In this document: piece by piece, positions 25,300-34,646 of the stretch
Position numbering within the stretch: position 1 is the first letter of the stretch
Layout of the letters: every line of letters begins with the position of its first letter
Assembly (NCBI RefSeq): GCF_020733635.1
Contig: NZ_JAJFZL010000001.1
Coordinates: 4,216,001 to 4,280,000 of the forward strand
From: Nocardia spumae
GTDB lineage: Bacteria; Actinomycetota; Actinomycetes; Mycobacteriales; Mycobacteriaceae
DNA length: 64,000 bases
Reading direction: 5' to 3'
The notes under the pieces: model-generated
Told to the model about the DNA's origin: nothing
Databases searched by the model: none
The model's input: the letters and a program-made list of their open reading frames with translations, nothing else
Program-made: the position numbers and the translations under genes

Positions 25300-25331
25300 C
25301 TAGAACACTCGCTCTAGAGCGTTTGTTCTAG
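25300..25331. promoter_or_regulatory. TetR operator between hydrolase and TetR genes
   Basis: Outer arms CTAGAACA (25300-25307) and TGTTCTAG (25324-25331) frame a perfect 12-bp palindrome CGCTCTAGAGCG (25310-25321). The site ends 9 bp before the TetR start, as expected for autoregulation. Confidence 0.8.
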
Positions 25332-25340
25332 TATGGGAGC

Positions 25341-25928
25341 ATGCCCGAGATCGTGTCAAGCCCGACCGCCGAGCGCATCGTCACCGCGACCGCGGAGTTG
25401 ATGCGGCGGCAGGGGTACGGCGCCACCAGCGTCAAACAGATCACCACGGCCGCACATGCCCCCATCGGCTCGCTGTATCACCATTTCCCGCAGGGAAAAC
25501 AGCAGATCGCGGCAGCGGCGCTGCGCACCAGCGGTGCCGCCTACATCCAGCTGCTTCCGCTGTTGATGGACCCCCATCCGGATCTGCGCGAGGCGGTCGT
25601 CGCGGCGTTCACCGCGGCCGCCGAACAGATCGAGCAGTCCGGGTGGATGAACATGTGCCCGGTCGGCACGGTGGCCGGCGAGGTCGCCGACAGCGAACCG
25701 GCATTGCGCGAGGTCACCGCCGAGGTGATCGACTCCTGGATCGATCAGGGCGGTGCGTATTTCCGGTCACGCGGCCTCGCGGCGACGGCGGCGCACGACT
25801 TCGTGATCGCGGTGCTGGGCGCCCTCGAGGGTTCGTTCATCCTCAGCCGCACCCTGCGATCGACCACACCGCTCGCCTCGGCCGGGCAGGCGATGGCGGC
25901 CTACCTCGACACCCTGCCCAGGGAGTAG
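25341..25928 (+). CDS. TetR-family repressor, LmrA/YxaF-like
   Basis: A 195-residue regulator from ATG 25341 with GGGAGC upstream. The N-terminal HTH is ERIVTATAELMRRQGYGATSVKQITTAAHAPIGSLYHHFP; the C-terminal domain has MCPVGTVAGEVADSEPALR, typical of the LmrA/YxaF group. It very likely represses the divergent hydrolase and itself through the 25300-25331 palindrome. The inducer is unknown. Confidence 0.9.
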   Translation: MPEIVSSPTAERIVTATAELMRRQGYGATSVKQITTAAHAPIGSLYHHFPQGKQQIAAAALRTSGAAYIQLLPLLMDPHPDLREAVVAAFTAAAEQIEQSGWMNMCPVGTVAGEVADSEPALREVTAEVIDSWIDQGGAYFRSRGLAATAAHDFVIAVLGALEGSFILSRTLRSTTPLASAGQAMAAYLDTLPRE

Positions 25929-25945
25929 CCGTCCGCGAGAGTCGT

Positions 25946-28009
25946 TCAGCCCACGGTGAATTCGGCGGAGGTGCCGGTGAACGGGGTCGTCACGGCGCCG
26001 TCGCGCCGGTCGCCGCGATACTCGATGCGGTACCGGCCGGCCTCGGCCCGATCGGGCACCGTCCAGTGCACGGCGACCAGCGAGGCCGCGGGCTGCCCGG
26101 ACGGCCGCGACCAGTGCAGTTCGGTGCACCAGTCGTTGTCGTCGAAGACCGGCCGCCACCCTGATCCCTCGGCCCGCTGCACCTCGAAATACGTAGCGCC
26201 GGTGTGGAAATCATTGTTCGGATGGGCACCACAGAACTCCACGGTGACGGTATCACCGCGCCCGTAACCCGGCTTCGGAGCCGTCACCACCTCACCGAAC
26301 GCCCGGCCGGCCATCGGCATATCGGCGGGCACCGGTGGCAGCAGATTCGGCTGCGGGCCGGAGTTCCAATCAAGCGGCGCGGGCCCCCGCCCGAGATCGG
26401 TGCGCGCGGCGACCGCACGAGCCAGTCGATCGAATTCCTGCACATAGGCTGGTAGCGTCCACCGGCCGTAGAGGGTCTCGCCGCCCTCGTACTGCTGCGA
26501 CGCGTACTCTTCCGGAGTCGTCACATAACCGCAGTAGCCGTTCGAATATCCCTGCAGCAGTACATTTTCCAGCGGGACCGACAGCGCGTGCGCCACCACC
26601 CGCCGGATCCGCAGGCCCGAAACCACGGTGTACTCCGCCGGGCCCGAAGCCAGCACCAGATCTCCGATGCGCAGGATCTGGATGGGCACGGTCAGCGGCA
26701 CCCACGGGCGTGGCGGCAGTACACCGAGCGGCGCGACGATCAGCTTGGGCGCCTGCGCATCCCGCATCCACCCCTCGATCGGCCCGTCGAGCCCACCGAG
26801 GGCCGCAATCACCGGATTGGCCTCGCCCTCCTGCAGGAACGATAGCTGGGTCTTCCAGTTGTCCTCCGAACTCGTCGCCGCCGCGGCGGCACCCATCATC
26901 GCGGGGGCGGTGCGGGCGGGCTTGCCGTCAGGGGTATAGGAGCCGTCGATCGCGATGTCGGCCATGTTCAGGTACCGCAGCGCGGCATCGACTCCCCCGC
27001 TGCCCATCGGTCGCGCCGTATCGAAAGCCGCACGCCCGGCCTGATATTGGCGCTCGCCGATCAATGCGCAGTTGGCGCGGTTGTCCTCGGTGGGGCCGGA
27101 GGGATGCCACGGCGTCAGCGCGAGGTTCGGGGTCATATCGCCGGCGTTGGTCTGCGCGAACGCCGCCACGAACGCGGGTGTGCCGGCACCGTGGCGCACG
27201 CCCATCTCGTCGTGCTCCCAGCGGTAGCTGGCATAGCCCTTGTTGTCGGCCGAGATCAGCGTGTTGGCGTCGGTCAGCGAGGTGCCGTGGGTCGCGAACC
27301 AGGTGATCGCACCGATGTCCTTCGAGCCCTGCCGCAGGCGCAGGACCGTCACCTGCGGGTCGATGGCGTTCGGGAATTCCGCCTTGTCCTCGGGCGGGTT
27401 CAGGTCGAAGGCCACCCGGGAGCGGTTGGCGGAGGCGTCGTGAAGTTCGCCGTGCCCGAGCGACAGCGTGCCGGGCGCCAGATTCTCGTGCGCGGCCACG
27501 AGTGCGGCGACGATGCCGTCGACCTCGGCCTGATGGGAGTTGCCCTGAAATCCGTACGCGGCCAGCGAATACGCGTATTCGCGCGCGGTGCCACCACAGG
27601 AGTTGTGATTGTGCGTGGCGTTGAGATTGACATTGCGTTCGGTGTACAGCCCGCCGAAACGCTGTGCCAGCCGCTGCATCACGGCCAGGTGGACCGACTG
27701 GAACAGACAGGCGATATCGGCGCTGACGAACGCCACCCGGTCGCCGGTCGCCTGATCGACCACGACATAGGCCCGCGCCCAGGTCCGCATCAGCAGCCCG
27801 GTGGCGACCTGGTCCAGCTCGGAATAGCCCATCATGCCCTGGCCGGCGACCGCGCCGGTGACATCGGCGATTCCGGCGCCGACCAGATACCCCGCCCCCG
27901 CATCGGTCGCACGGCCCGGCGACGCCCCCGCGGAGCCGGTCGCCGTCATGCCTGCCGCCACTGCGGCGGTTACGGTACCGGCCAGCATCGATCGCCGGGT
28001 AAACGTCAC
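25946..28009 (-). CDS. Neutral/alkaline ceramidase, exported, with Thr at the nucleophile position
   Basis: A 687-residue protein from GTG 28009 (AAGGAG seven bases upstream). A Tat-like leader (TRRSMLAG, then Ala-rich) points to export. The catalytic domain matches neutral ceramidases, which cleave ceramide to sphingosine and fatty acid using zinc: VGAGIADVTG at the start, NATHNHNSCGG (zinc histidines), FATHGTSLTDANTLISADNKGY, and QTNAGDMTPN, where known enzymes have GDVSPN with Ser as nucleophile. Here the position is Thr. The C-terminal Ig-like domain (from about residue 540) is present, so length is normal. Bacterial homologues are tied to host sphingolipid degradation. Confidence 0.9.
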   Translation of the reverse strand: MTFTRRSMLAGTVTAAVAAGMTATGSAGASPGRATDAGAGYLVGAGIADVTGAVAGQGMMGYSELDQVATGLLMRTWARAYVVVDQATGDRVAFVSADIACLFQSVHLAVMQRLAQRFGGLYTERNVNLNATHNHNSCGGTAREYAYSLAAYGFQGNSHQAEVDGIVAALVAAHENLAPGTLSLGHGELHDASANRSRVAFDLNPPEDKAEFPNAIDPQVTVLRLRQGSKDIGAITWFATHGTSLTDANTLISADNKGYASYRWEHDEMGVRHGAGTPAFVAAFAQTNAGDMTPNLALTPWHPSGPTEDNRANCALIGERQYQAGRAAFDTARPMGSGGVDAALRYLNMADIAIDGSYTPDGKPARTAPAMMGAAAAATSSEDNWKTQLSFLQEGEANPVIAALGGLDGPIEGWMRDAQAPKLIVAPLGVLPPRPWVPLTVPIQILRIGDLVLASGPAEYTVVSGLRIRRVVAHALSVPLENVLLQGYSNGYCGYVTTPEEYASQQYEGGETLYGRWTLPAYVQEFDRLARAVAARTDLGRGPAPLDWNSGPQPNLLPPVPADMPMAGRAFGEVVTAPKPGYGRGDTVTVEFCGAHPNNDFHTGATYFEVQRAEGSGWRPVFDDNDWCTELHWSRPSGQPAASLVAVHWTVPDRAEAGRYRIEYRGDRRDGAVTTPFTGTSAEFTVG

Positions 28010-28126
28010 TGATCGCTCCTTCGGTACCGGCCGCCACACCGCGGCCGTCTCGTCCAACCGTGTGCACCGGAGATTACTGGTCACTCGTCCAGTATGCTAG
28101 CCCCGATTTCACACCGCCGGTGGCGA

Positions 28127-30532
28127 TCACTCGATCGGCGCGGTCAACGGCAGGGCGATGACCGAGGTACCGACGTGCACGGTGAACGGCCCGGATTCGG
28201 TCGCCCACCCCTCCTCGGTCCAATGCTGGAACGACCGCTGCGGCACCGTGATCCGCACCCGGCGCTGCCCGCCGGCCTCGATGGTGACCGCGGCGAACGC
28301 GGCCAGCCAGCGCACCGGCCGCTCGATCGCGCTGTCCTCACGCGACAGGTAGACCTGCACGACCTGTTTTCCGGTCCGTTCGCCGATATTGGCCACGCTC
28401 ACCTCGACCTCGCGGCCCTCGACCACCAGATCGCTCAGTTCCCAGACCGTGTAGCCGAGCCCGTGACCGAACGGGTAGGCCGGTTGCACCCCCTCGCGCA
28501 GCCAGGCCCGGTATCCGATGTGCACACCTTCGGAATAGGCGAGGGTGCCGTCGGCATCGGGAACCGTATCCGAGACCGGCACGTCCGCGAGTTCCTTCGG
28601 CCAGGTGGTGGGCAACCGGCCACCGGGCTCGGCCGCACCGGTGAGAACATCGGCCAGGGCGGCACCGAATTCCTGGCCAGGGAACCAGGTGAGCAGTACC
28701 GCCGCGACATCCTCGCGCCACGGCATCTCCACCGGCGCACCGGAATTCACCACCACGACCGTGCGCGGATTGGCCGCGGCCACCGCCGCGACGAGATCGT
28801 TCTGGCGGCCCGGCAGCGCGAGAGTGGTCCGGTCACGCCCCTCGCTCTCGAGCTGGTCGGTGGTCCCGACGACCACCACGGCGACATCGGCACCGCGTGC
28901 GGCCTCGATCGCGGCCGCGAATTCGGCCTCCGGTTCTCGCTGCGGGCGGGCGATGCCGAGTCCCACACCGAGGATCATGCCCAGCCCCGCGGCCGCCTCA
29001 CCGGCGCCGACGGTGATCCGAACCTGCACCGTCCGGTCGGCCTCGAGGTCGCGCTCGACGAAACGCTGCGGCGGATCCAGGAGTGCGGCAACCGGATCCG
29101 AGCCGTCGAAGGCGATCTCGGTATCGATCACGCGCTCGCCGTCCAGTTCCAGGACACAATGCCCGAGCGCGGCGACACCGATCCGCCACACACCGGCGAC
29201 ATCGGCCCGCAACCGCGCGCTCACCTCGATCGCGGTCGCGGCCGCCGCATGTGGATCGCCGAAAAGCACCAACCGCCCGGCGGTGCGGTGCTGAGTGTCG
29301 AGAACCCGGTCACCGTCGAGGTAGCGCAGGCACAGCCCGGGCGTTCCGGTGACCGGATCGGTGACCAGGTCCAGCGGGACAGGGCTCAGGTCCTCGCTCA
29401 ACCGGACGCCCGCGGTGTGGGTCACCGGCAATACCGCGGACAGACCCTCCATCGGGGTCACGGTGTGATCCGGGATCACGGTCGCACTCCCGCCACCCAT
29501 GTACCGCGGCTCGGCGGCGGCCGGACCGAGCAGGGCGACCGAGGTTCGCGGGGGCAGCGGCAGCACACCGTCGTTGTGCACCAGCACCATCGCCGCCGCG
29601 GCGGCACGGCGCACCAGCTCGCGGGCCCCTTCGTCGGTGATCTCCGCCTCCGGCCGCGCGGCCGCGGAGGTCCCGGGCGCCGGTGCCAGCCCGCCCACCC
29701 GCTCGGCGAAACGCAGGATGCGCCTGACCTTTTCGTCGACGGCGGCTTCCGGGACCGTCCCCGCGGCGATCGCGTCGGCCAGGTCGGCGCCCCACAGTGG
29801 GGAGGGGCCCGGCATGCAGAGATCGGTCCCGTGGGCGGCGCTCGCGGTGGTGCGTACCGCGGTCCAGTCCGACACCACCACGCCGTCGAATCCCCAACTG
29901 CCCTTGAGTGGTTCGTCCAGGAGTGGTGATTCGGTCATGGTGGCACCGGCGACGCTGTTGTAGGCGGCCATCACCATCCAGGTGCCCGCCTCGACCGCGC
30001 GCTCGAACGGATACAGGTACAGCTCGCGCAGGGCGCGCGCGGCGACCCGGACGTCGACGGTGAAGCGGTCGGTCTCGGAATCGTTGGCGACGTAGTGTTT
30101 CGGGCAGGCGCTGACGCCGTGGGCCTGCACCGCGCGCACATAGGCCGCCGCGATCTCGGCGGTGAGCATCGGATCCTCGGAGAAGCACTCGAAATGCCTT
30201 CCGCCGAGCGGAGATCGGTGCAGGTTGACGGTCGGGCCCAGGACGGCGTGGACCTTCTTGCGGTGCGCCTGCGCCGCGATCAGGGCGCCGATCTCGGTGA
30301 GCAGATCCCGATCCCAGGTGGCCGCCAGCGCGGTACCCGACGGCAGGCTCACCGACGGATCGCGTTCGTCCCAGTTCTCGCCGCGCACCCCAGACGGACC
30401 GTCCGATACCGGCATCTCGGCCAGACCGATGGCGGGATCGCCGGCCATGCGGAACATCCCGGCGCCGGAAATGAGTCGCAATTTCGCCGGAAGATCCAAT
30501 TGCGTTGCCAGCTGCTCGATCCGGTCTTCCAT
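28127..30532 (-). CDS. Glycoside hydrolase family 3 beta-glucosidase-type enzyme
   Basis: An 801-residue protein read from ATG 30532; ATG 30562 would add ten residues and is also possible. GH3 layout: N-terminal barrel with GPTVNLHRSPLGGRHFECFSEDP and KHYVANDSE, the nucleophile Asp in GFDGVVVSDWTAV, a C-terminal sandwich with a PA14-like insert (about residues 390-530), GRDRTTLALPGRQNDL, then the fibronectin-III-like end. No signal peptide is visible, so it is probably cytoplasmic. It should hydrolyse beta-linked glucosides or related sugars. It is the last gene after a TetR/89-aa operon, with a gap of about 90 bp. Confidence 0.9.
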   Translation of the reverse strand: MEDRIEQLATQLDLPAKLRLISGAGMFRMAGDPAIGLAEMPVSDGPSGVRGENWDERDPSVSLPSGTALAATWDRDLLTEIGALIAAQAHRKKVHAVLGPTVNLHRSPLGGRHFECFSEDPMLTAEIAAAYVRAVQAHGVSACPKHYVANDSETDRFTVDVRVAARALRELYLYPFERAVEAGTWMVMAAYNSVAGATMTESPLLDEPLKGSWGFDGVVVSDWTAVRTTASAAHGTDLCMPGPSPLWGADLADAIAAGTVPEAAVDEKVRRILRFAERVGGLAPAPGTSAAARPEAEITDEGARELVRRAAAAAMVLVHNDGVLPLPPRTSVALLGPAAAEPRYMGGGSATVIPDHTVTPMEGLSAVLPVTHTAGVRLSEDLSPVPLDLVTDPVTGTPGLCLRYLDGDRVLDTQHRTAGRLVLFGDPHAAAATAIEVSARLRADVAGVWRIGVAALGHCVLELDGERVIDTEIAFDGSDPVAALLDPPQRFVERDLEADRTVQVRITVGAGEAAAGLGMILGVGLGIARPQREPEAEFAAAIEAARGADVAVVVVGTTDQLESEGRDRTTLALPGRQNDLVAAVAAANPRTVVVVNSGAPVEMPWREDVAAVLLTWFPGQEFGAALADVLTGAAEPGGRLPTTWPKELADVPVSDTVPDADGTLAYSEGVHIGYRAWLREGVQPAYPFGHGLGYTVWELSDLVVEGREVEVSVANIGERTGKQVVQVYLSREDSAIERPVRWLAAFAAVTIEAGGQRRVRITVPQRSFQHWTEEGWATESGPFTVHVGTSVIALPLTAPIE

Positions 30533-30622
30533 CGGCTGCCCCGTTTCGTCTCGACTGCGCATCGGCCTCGACGCTACGGGACACAGCGGGGGCCGCGCCG
30601 CATTCGGATCGCGCGTCGGCGG

Positions 30623-30892
30623 CTACCGCGACTTCAATCGAACCATCGGCAACGTATCGACCGGTGCGCCGGTGGCTCGCTCGATCACCGCACGCGGCCG
30701 CTCCCACGCCCTGGGGCGCACCCGAATGTAATGGTCGAGGGCCGCAGCCGATTCCACGGCATCCATCGCGGCGGCCCGGGCCGGGATCGCGCGCCGCAGG
30801 CCCGCCCACACCCGCACGGACGGCTCGGCCTCGATAGTGCGGTACCACTGGGCGCGGGCGCCGAAGCCGGCGGCGGTATCGGCGAGCGTCAT
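30623..30892 (-). CDS. Small hypothetical protein in operon with TetR, 89 aa
   Basis: Unrecognised. ATG 30892 lies 2 bp after the TetR stop, with AAGGAG in the overlap zone, so it is translated from the same mRNA. The protein is helical and Ala/Arg-rich (AQWYRTIEAEPSVRVWAGLRRAI) without signal peptide or membrane segment. Confidence 0.65.
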   Translation of the reverse strand: MTLADTAAGFGARAQWYRTIEAEPSVRVWAGLRRAIPARAAAMDAVESAAALDHYIRVRPRAWERPRAVIERATGAPVDTLPMVRLKSR

Positions 30893-30894
30893 GG

Positions 30895-31464
30895 CTACTC
30901 CTTCGACGGTGGTTCGATTCCGGCCAGCCGGCCCAGTGCGGCGCCGGCATCCAGTGCGCGGACGCGCGGGTCGATGAGCCGATGCAGGACGAGTCCGTCC
31001 AGCGCGGCCACCAGCACCGCCGCGGTGGCCTCCGGATCGGCGACGGTGGTCTCGAGCCGGGCGGACAGGGTGGCGCGGAATTCGGCGAGGACACCGGCCA
31101 GTCCCGCGCGCAGCCGGTCGCGCCGGGTCGCGGCCAGCAGTGTTTCGCTGAAGATCCGGGTGCCGGCGGCGGCATCGTCGAATTCGGCGATGCGCGCCAG
31201 CAGTGCCGCGATGCCCGAGCCGGAATCATCCACGGCGGTGGCGGCCACGCCGTCGACGAGCCGGCGCACCGTCCGCAACGCGGCGTCGATCAGGAGATCG
31301 TCCACCGACCGGAAGTGGTAGTGCACCAGACCGGCGCGGACTCCGGCACGGTCGGCGACCAGCCGGGTGGTGACCGCACCCCAGCCCCGTTCGTCGATCA
31401 GGGCGACCGCGGCGTCCATCAGCCGGTCGCGGGTGTCGCGGCCCTGTTCGGCGGCGGTGACCAT
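30895..31464 (-). CDS. TetR-family regulator
   Basis: A 189-residue regulator from ATG 31464 (AGAGGAG six bases upstream). HTH: RDRLMDAAVALIDERGWGAVTTRLVADRAGVRAGLVHYHF. It leads an operon with the 89-aa gene and perhaps the GH3 gene. A 29-bp palindrome 38 bp upstream (31502-31530) is the likely operator; the divergent OafA-type acyltransferase could also be a target. Confidence 0.9.
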   Translation of the reverse strand: MVTAAEQGRDTRDRLMDAAVALIDERGWGAVTTRLVADRAGVRAGLVHYHFRSVDDLLIDAALRTVRRLVDGVAATAVDDSGSGIAALLARIAEFDDAAAGTRIFSETLLAATRRDRLRAGLAGVLAEFRATLSARLETTVADPEATAAVLVAALDGLVLHRLIDPRVRALDAGAALGRLAGIEPPSKE

Positions 31465-31501
31465 CGAGGCTCCTCTCCGCGAACAGGACTCGGCGGTCGC
31501 C

Positions 31502-31530
31502 TTGGGCGACCACCTTAGGTGAATGCCCAA
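31502..31530. promoter_or_regulatory. 29-bp palindromic operator upstream of TetR
   Basis: Symmetric about 31516: outer arms TTGGGC/GCCCAA and inner CACCT-T-AGGTG are perfect, with an imperfect stretch between. It lies in the divergent TetR/acyltransferase region. Confidence 0.7.
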
Positions 31531-31671
31531 ACCGTACCGTCACCAGGTCGGCGCAATCAAGATCCGAGGCACGACGCGCGCGCGGAGTTGGTCCGGGGTC
31601 CGGCCGGTGTGATAGGGAATTGTCGTGTCATCCGCCCCTTCCGTTCACTCCGTCGATACCGCTGCGCCGCC

Positions 31672-33753
31672 ATGCCCGCGACGGTGAGCGCGACGGCGAC
31701 CGAGCGGGCGGCACTCGCCTACCGCCGGGATCTGGATGGTCTGCGCGGTCTCGCGATCGCGCTGGTCGTGGTGTTCCACATCTGGTTCGGCCGGGTCTCC
31801 GGCGGGGTCGATATCTTCCTGGTGCTGTCGGGCTATTTCTTCACCGGTTCGCTGTTGCGGCGCGCCGTGAACGGCGACACGATCGGGGTCGGCGAGACGC
31901 TGCGACGCACCGCACGACGGCTGCTGCCGGCGCTGGTCGTAGTACTCGGCGCGGTTCTCGTGGCCACCGTCACGCTGCGGCCTTACACACAGTGGGGCGA
32001 CCTGGCCGGCCAGACGCTGGCCTCGCTGCTGTACTACCAGAACTGGCGGCTCGCGCTGACCTGGTCGGACTATCTGGCCGCCGATCCCTCGGTGAGTCCG
32101 CTGCAGCATCTGTGGTCGATGTCGGTACAGGGGCAGTACTATCTGGTGGCCCTGCTCGCGGTAGCGGCGACGGTCTGGACGTGCCGGCGCCTGGGGCGGC
32201 CCGGCGCGGTCCGCCCGGCCTTGGCCGCGGTGATCACGGTGGCCGCGATCGCTTCGTTCCTCTACGCCGCCCACGGGTCGGCGACCCATCAGGGCTGGAA
32301 CTACTACGACAGCGCGGCCCGGGCCTGGGAGCTCCTGGTCGGCGCCGGGCTGGCGCTGGCCGCGACCGCACTGCGGGCGCCGCGTGTGGTGCGGGTGATC
32401 CTGGCCGTCGCGGGTCTGCTGATCGTCGCGGGCGGCGGCTGGATCACCGACGGCGCGAACCAGTACCCGGGACCGGTCGCGCTGCTGCCGGTGGGCGCGG
32501 CCGTCGCGCTGATCCTGTCCGGTGCCGGAGTGGAGGCGGCGGGGCAGCCATGGCTGAACCGGCTACTCGCCTCAGCGCCACTGGTCGGACTCGGCGACCT
32601 CGCCTACTCGCTGTACCTGTGGCACTGGCCGCTGCTGATCTTCCTGCTGGCCGAGAGCGGCGGCGCCCACGCCGGCTTCGCCGGCGGGCTGATCGTGGTG
32701 GCCATCTCACTGGTGCTGGCCTTTCTCACACATCGCTACATCGAACAGCCGCTGCGGATCCGCCGCCCTCAGCAGGACTCCGCCGCACCGGCGTTCGGGC
32801 CGCGGTATCGCCGCACCGCCGGGGTCGCGCTGTCGGTGACGGCGGCGGTCGTCGCCTCGGCCGCGGTGGCGTGGAGTGCCGTCGTGCAGGCCCATCCGCC
32901 CCGCGCGGTCGGCATCCTCGATCCGGTGCTGTATCCCGGCGCCGAGGCCCTGGCCGACGGTGCCTCGGTACCTCGGGCCCGGATGCGGCCCACGCTGTAC
33001 GAAGCGCCGGCGGAACTACCCAGTCCGACCGTCGACGGCTGTATCGCCGACTGGGATCACCGCGATGTGGTGACCTGCACCTACGGTGTCGCCGATGCCC
33101 CGCACACCATCGCGGTCGTCGGCAACTCCCATGCCGAGCACTGGATGCCGGCGCTGCAACAACTGGCCGAGCAACACCGGTTCCGGATCCTGGTGCATCT
33201 GAAGATGGGCTGTCCGCTCACCCTCGATCCGAACGCGATGTACAAGGGCGAACCGAATCCGGACTGCCGTGACTGGTCACGTGAGGTGATCGACCTGCTG
33301 GGCAGCGAACAACCCGATTGGGTGTTCACCACCGGCACCCGCCCGGTCGACGCGGGAGGCGACGAGACCCCGCAGGATTATCAGGACGTGTGGAAAGCCT
33401 TGTCGGACAGGGGCATCAAGGTGATCGCCGTACGCGACACCCCGTGGCTGCGCCGCAACGGAGTCCGCTACCGCGCTATCGATTGCCTGGCCCGGCACGG
33501 CGATCGGATGAGCTGCGGGATGCGGCGTGCCGATGCCCTGGCACCGGTCGACCCGGCGCTGGACGCCTCGGCCGCCTTCCCGACCGTGTTCCCGATCGAC
33601 CTCACCGACGCCGTGTGCGAACCCGAGGTCTGTCCCGTCGAAGTCGGCAATATCCTCGTCTACCACGACGAGCATCACTTCACCGCGAGCTATGCCCGCT
33701 CGCTGAGCCCCGAACTCGGCCGCCGGCTGCAGCCCCTGCTGGGATGGTGGTGA
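31672..33753 (+). CDS. OafA-type acyltransferase with SGNH C-terminal domain
   Basis: A 693-residue membrane protein. Residues 1-380 form the acyltransferase-3 domain with about ten helices: RRDLDGLRGLAIALVVVFHIWF carries the conserved H, and HLWSMSVQGQYY is the second signature. The C-terminal 270 residues are an extracytoplasmic SGNH-like hydrolase fold with VVGNSHAEHW and DEHHFTASYARSL (DxxH). Such proteins O-acetylate or acylate cell-surface sugars. ATG 31672 has no clear ribosome site; GTG 31684 is an alternative. Its end overlaps the end of the converging GpgS gene by 74 bp. Confidence 0.88.
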   Translation: MPATVSATATERAALAYRRDLDGLRGLAIALVVVFHIWFGRVSGGVDIFLVLSGYFFTGSLLRRAVNGDTIGVGETLRRTARRLLPALVVVLGAVLVATVTLRPYTQWGDLAGQTLASLLYYQNWRLALTWSDYLAADPSVSPLQHLWSMSVQGQYYLVALLAVAATVWTCRRLGRPGAVRPALAAVITVAAIASFLYAAHGSATHQGWNYYDSAARAWELLVGAGLALAATALRAPRVVRVILAVAGLLIVAGGGWITDGANQYPGPVALLPVGAAVALILSGAGVEAAGQPWLNRLLASAPLVGLGDLAYSLYLWHWPLLIFLLAESGGAHAGFAGGLIVVAISLVLAFLTHRYIEQPLRIRRPQQDSAAPAFGPRYRRTAGVALSVTAAVVASAAVAWSAVVQAHPPRAVGILDPVLYPGAEALADGASVPRARMRPTLYEAPAELPSPTVDGCIADWDHRDVVTCTYGVADAPHTIAVVGNSHAEHWMPALQQLAEQHRFRILVHLKMGCPLTLDPNAMYKGEPNPDCRDWSREVIDLLGSEQPDWVFTTGTRPVDAGGDETPQDYQDVWKALSDRGIKVIAVRDTPWLRRNGVRYRAIDCLARHGDRMSCGMRRADALAPVDPALDASAAFPTVFPIDLTDAVCEPEVCPVEVGNILVYHDEHHFTASYARSLSPELGRRLQPLLGWW

Positions 33754-34636
33754 ACGGCGGCCGGTCCGCCGCCGACACCGGGGTCGACACCCGCCGCCAC
33801 CCCGGACCCTCGGGACGGAACTGCGTCAGCGCCACCCCCGAATCAGCGATACCGAGCCGCGCGAGCAGCGTCGCGATGATCTGTCGGCTCATCACCGCCA
33901 GTTCGTGGGTCGGCCGATTGCGGTGGACGCGAGTCCCCAGATCGGCCTCGCCGATCGCGGCTCTCCCGTAGCGATGCCACGCATCGATCAGAATGCCGAT
34001 CTCGACGCCGTAACCGGGAGCGAAGGGAATACCGGCGAGAAGCGCACGGGTTGCGGCATATTCACCGCCGAGTGGCTGGCGCACATCGGCCAGTTCGGGC
34101 GCGAGCGCGGTCAGCAGCGGACGTGCCACCAACTGGGTCACCCGGCCGCCGCCGTCGGTATCGCCGTGCGGATCGTCACCGAGCGGCCGCCGATAGAACC
34201 CCTTGACCAGATGCAGCCGCGGATCGCGCAGCAGCGGTGCGACCAGCGCGGGCACGAAACCCGGATCGGGATCGTGCAGATCGGAATCGATGAAGACCAC
34301 GATATCGCCGGTCGTCACCGCCAGCGATCGCCACAGCACCTCACCCTTGCCCGCCCGCACCGGCACCCCCGGCATCGCCTCCTCCCGGGTGTGAACGGCT
34401 CCGGCGCCGGCGGCGACCGCCCGCGCCATGGTGTCGTCGGTCGAACCGGAGTCGACCACCACGAGTTCGTCGACCAGACCTCCCACCAGGGGCCGGATCG
34501 AGGCGATCACCCCGGCGATGGTGTCGCGTTCGTTCAGCGCCGGTACGACGACCGACACGGTGCGCTCGCCCTTGGCGCGGATCAGGTCGGCCGCGCCGGG
34601 GCAGCGCGGTTCGGCGGCGGGAGCGGCATACGACAT
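33680..34636 (-). CDS. gpgS: Glucosyl-3-phosphoglycerate synthase-like glycosyltransferase (GT81)
   Basis: A 318-residue cytoplasmic GT-A enzyme from ATG 34636 (GAGGAG upstream). Motifs match GpgS: VSVVVPALNERDTI, the metal site FIDSDLHDP, LVKGFYRRPLGDD, RQPLGGEYAA, and the C-terminal HRNRPTHEL. GpgS joins glucose from a nucleotide sugar to 3-phosphoglycerate, the first step of methylglucose lipopolysaccharide synthesis in mycobacteria. Here the context is unusual: it follows a GT39-like and a PapA-like gene, so it may be a second GT81 enzyme for another glycoside. The last ~40 residues are Pro/Gly/Ala-rich and overlap the OafA-type gene antisense. Confidence 0.8.
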   Translation of the reverse strand: MSYAAPAAEPRCPGAADLIRAKGERTVSVVVPALNERDTIAGVIASIRPLVGGLVDELVVVDSGSTDDTMARAVAAGAGAVHTREEAMPGVPVRAGKGEVLWRSLAVTTGDIVVFIDSDLHDPDPGFVPALVAPLLRDPRLHLVKGFYRRPLGDDPHGDTDGGGRVTQLVARPLLTALAPELADVRQPLGGEYAATRALLAGIPFAPGYGVEIGILIDAWHRYGRAAIGEADLGTRVHRNRPTHELAVMSRQIIATLLARLGIADSGVALTQFRPEGPGWRRVSTPVSAADRPPFTTIPAGAAAGGRVRGSASGHSSR

Positions 34637-34646
34637 CGATATCTCC

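Noticed and set aside
30532..30562. Signal peptide on the GH3 enzyme
   Set aside because: The N-terminus is charged with no hydrophobic segment from either possible start.
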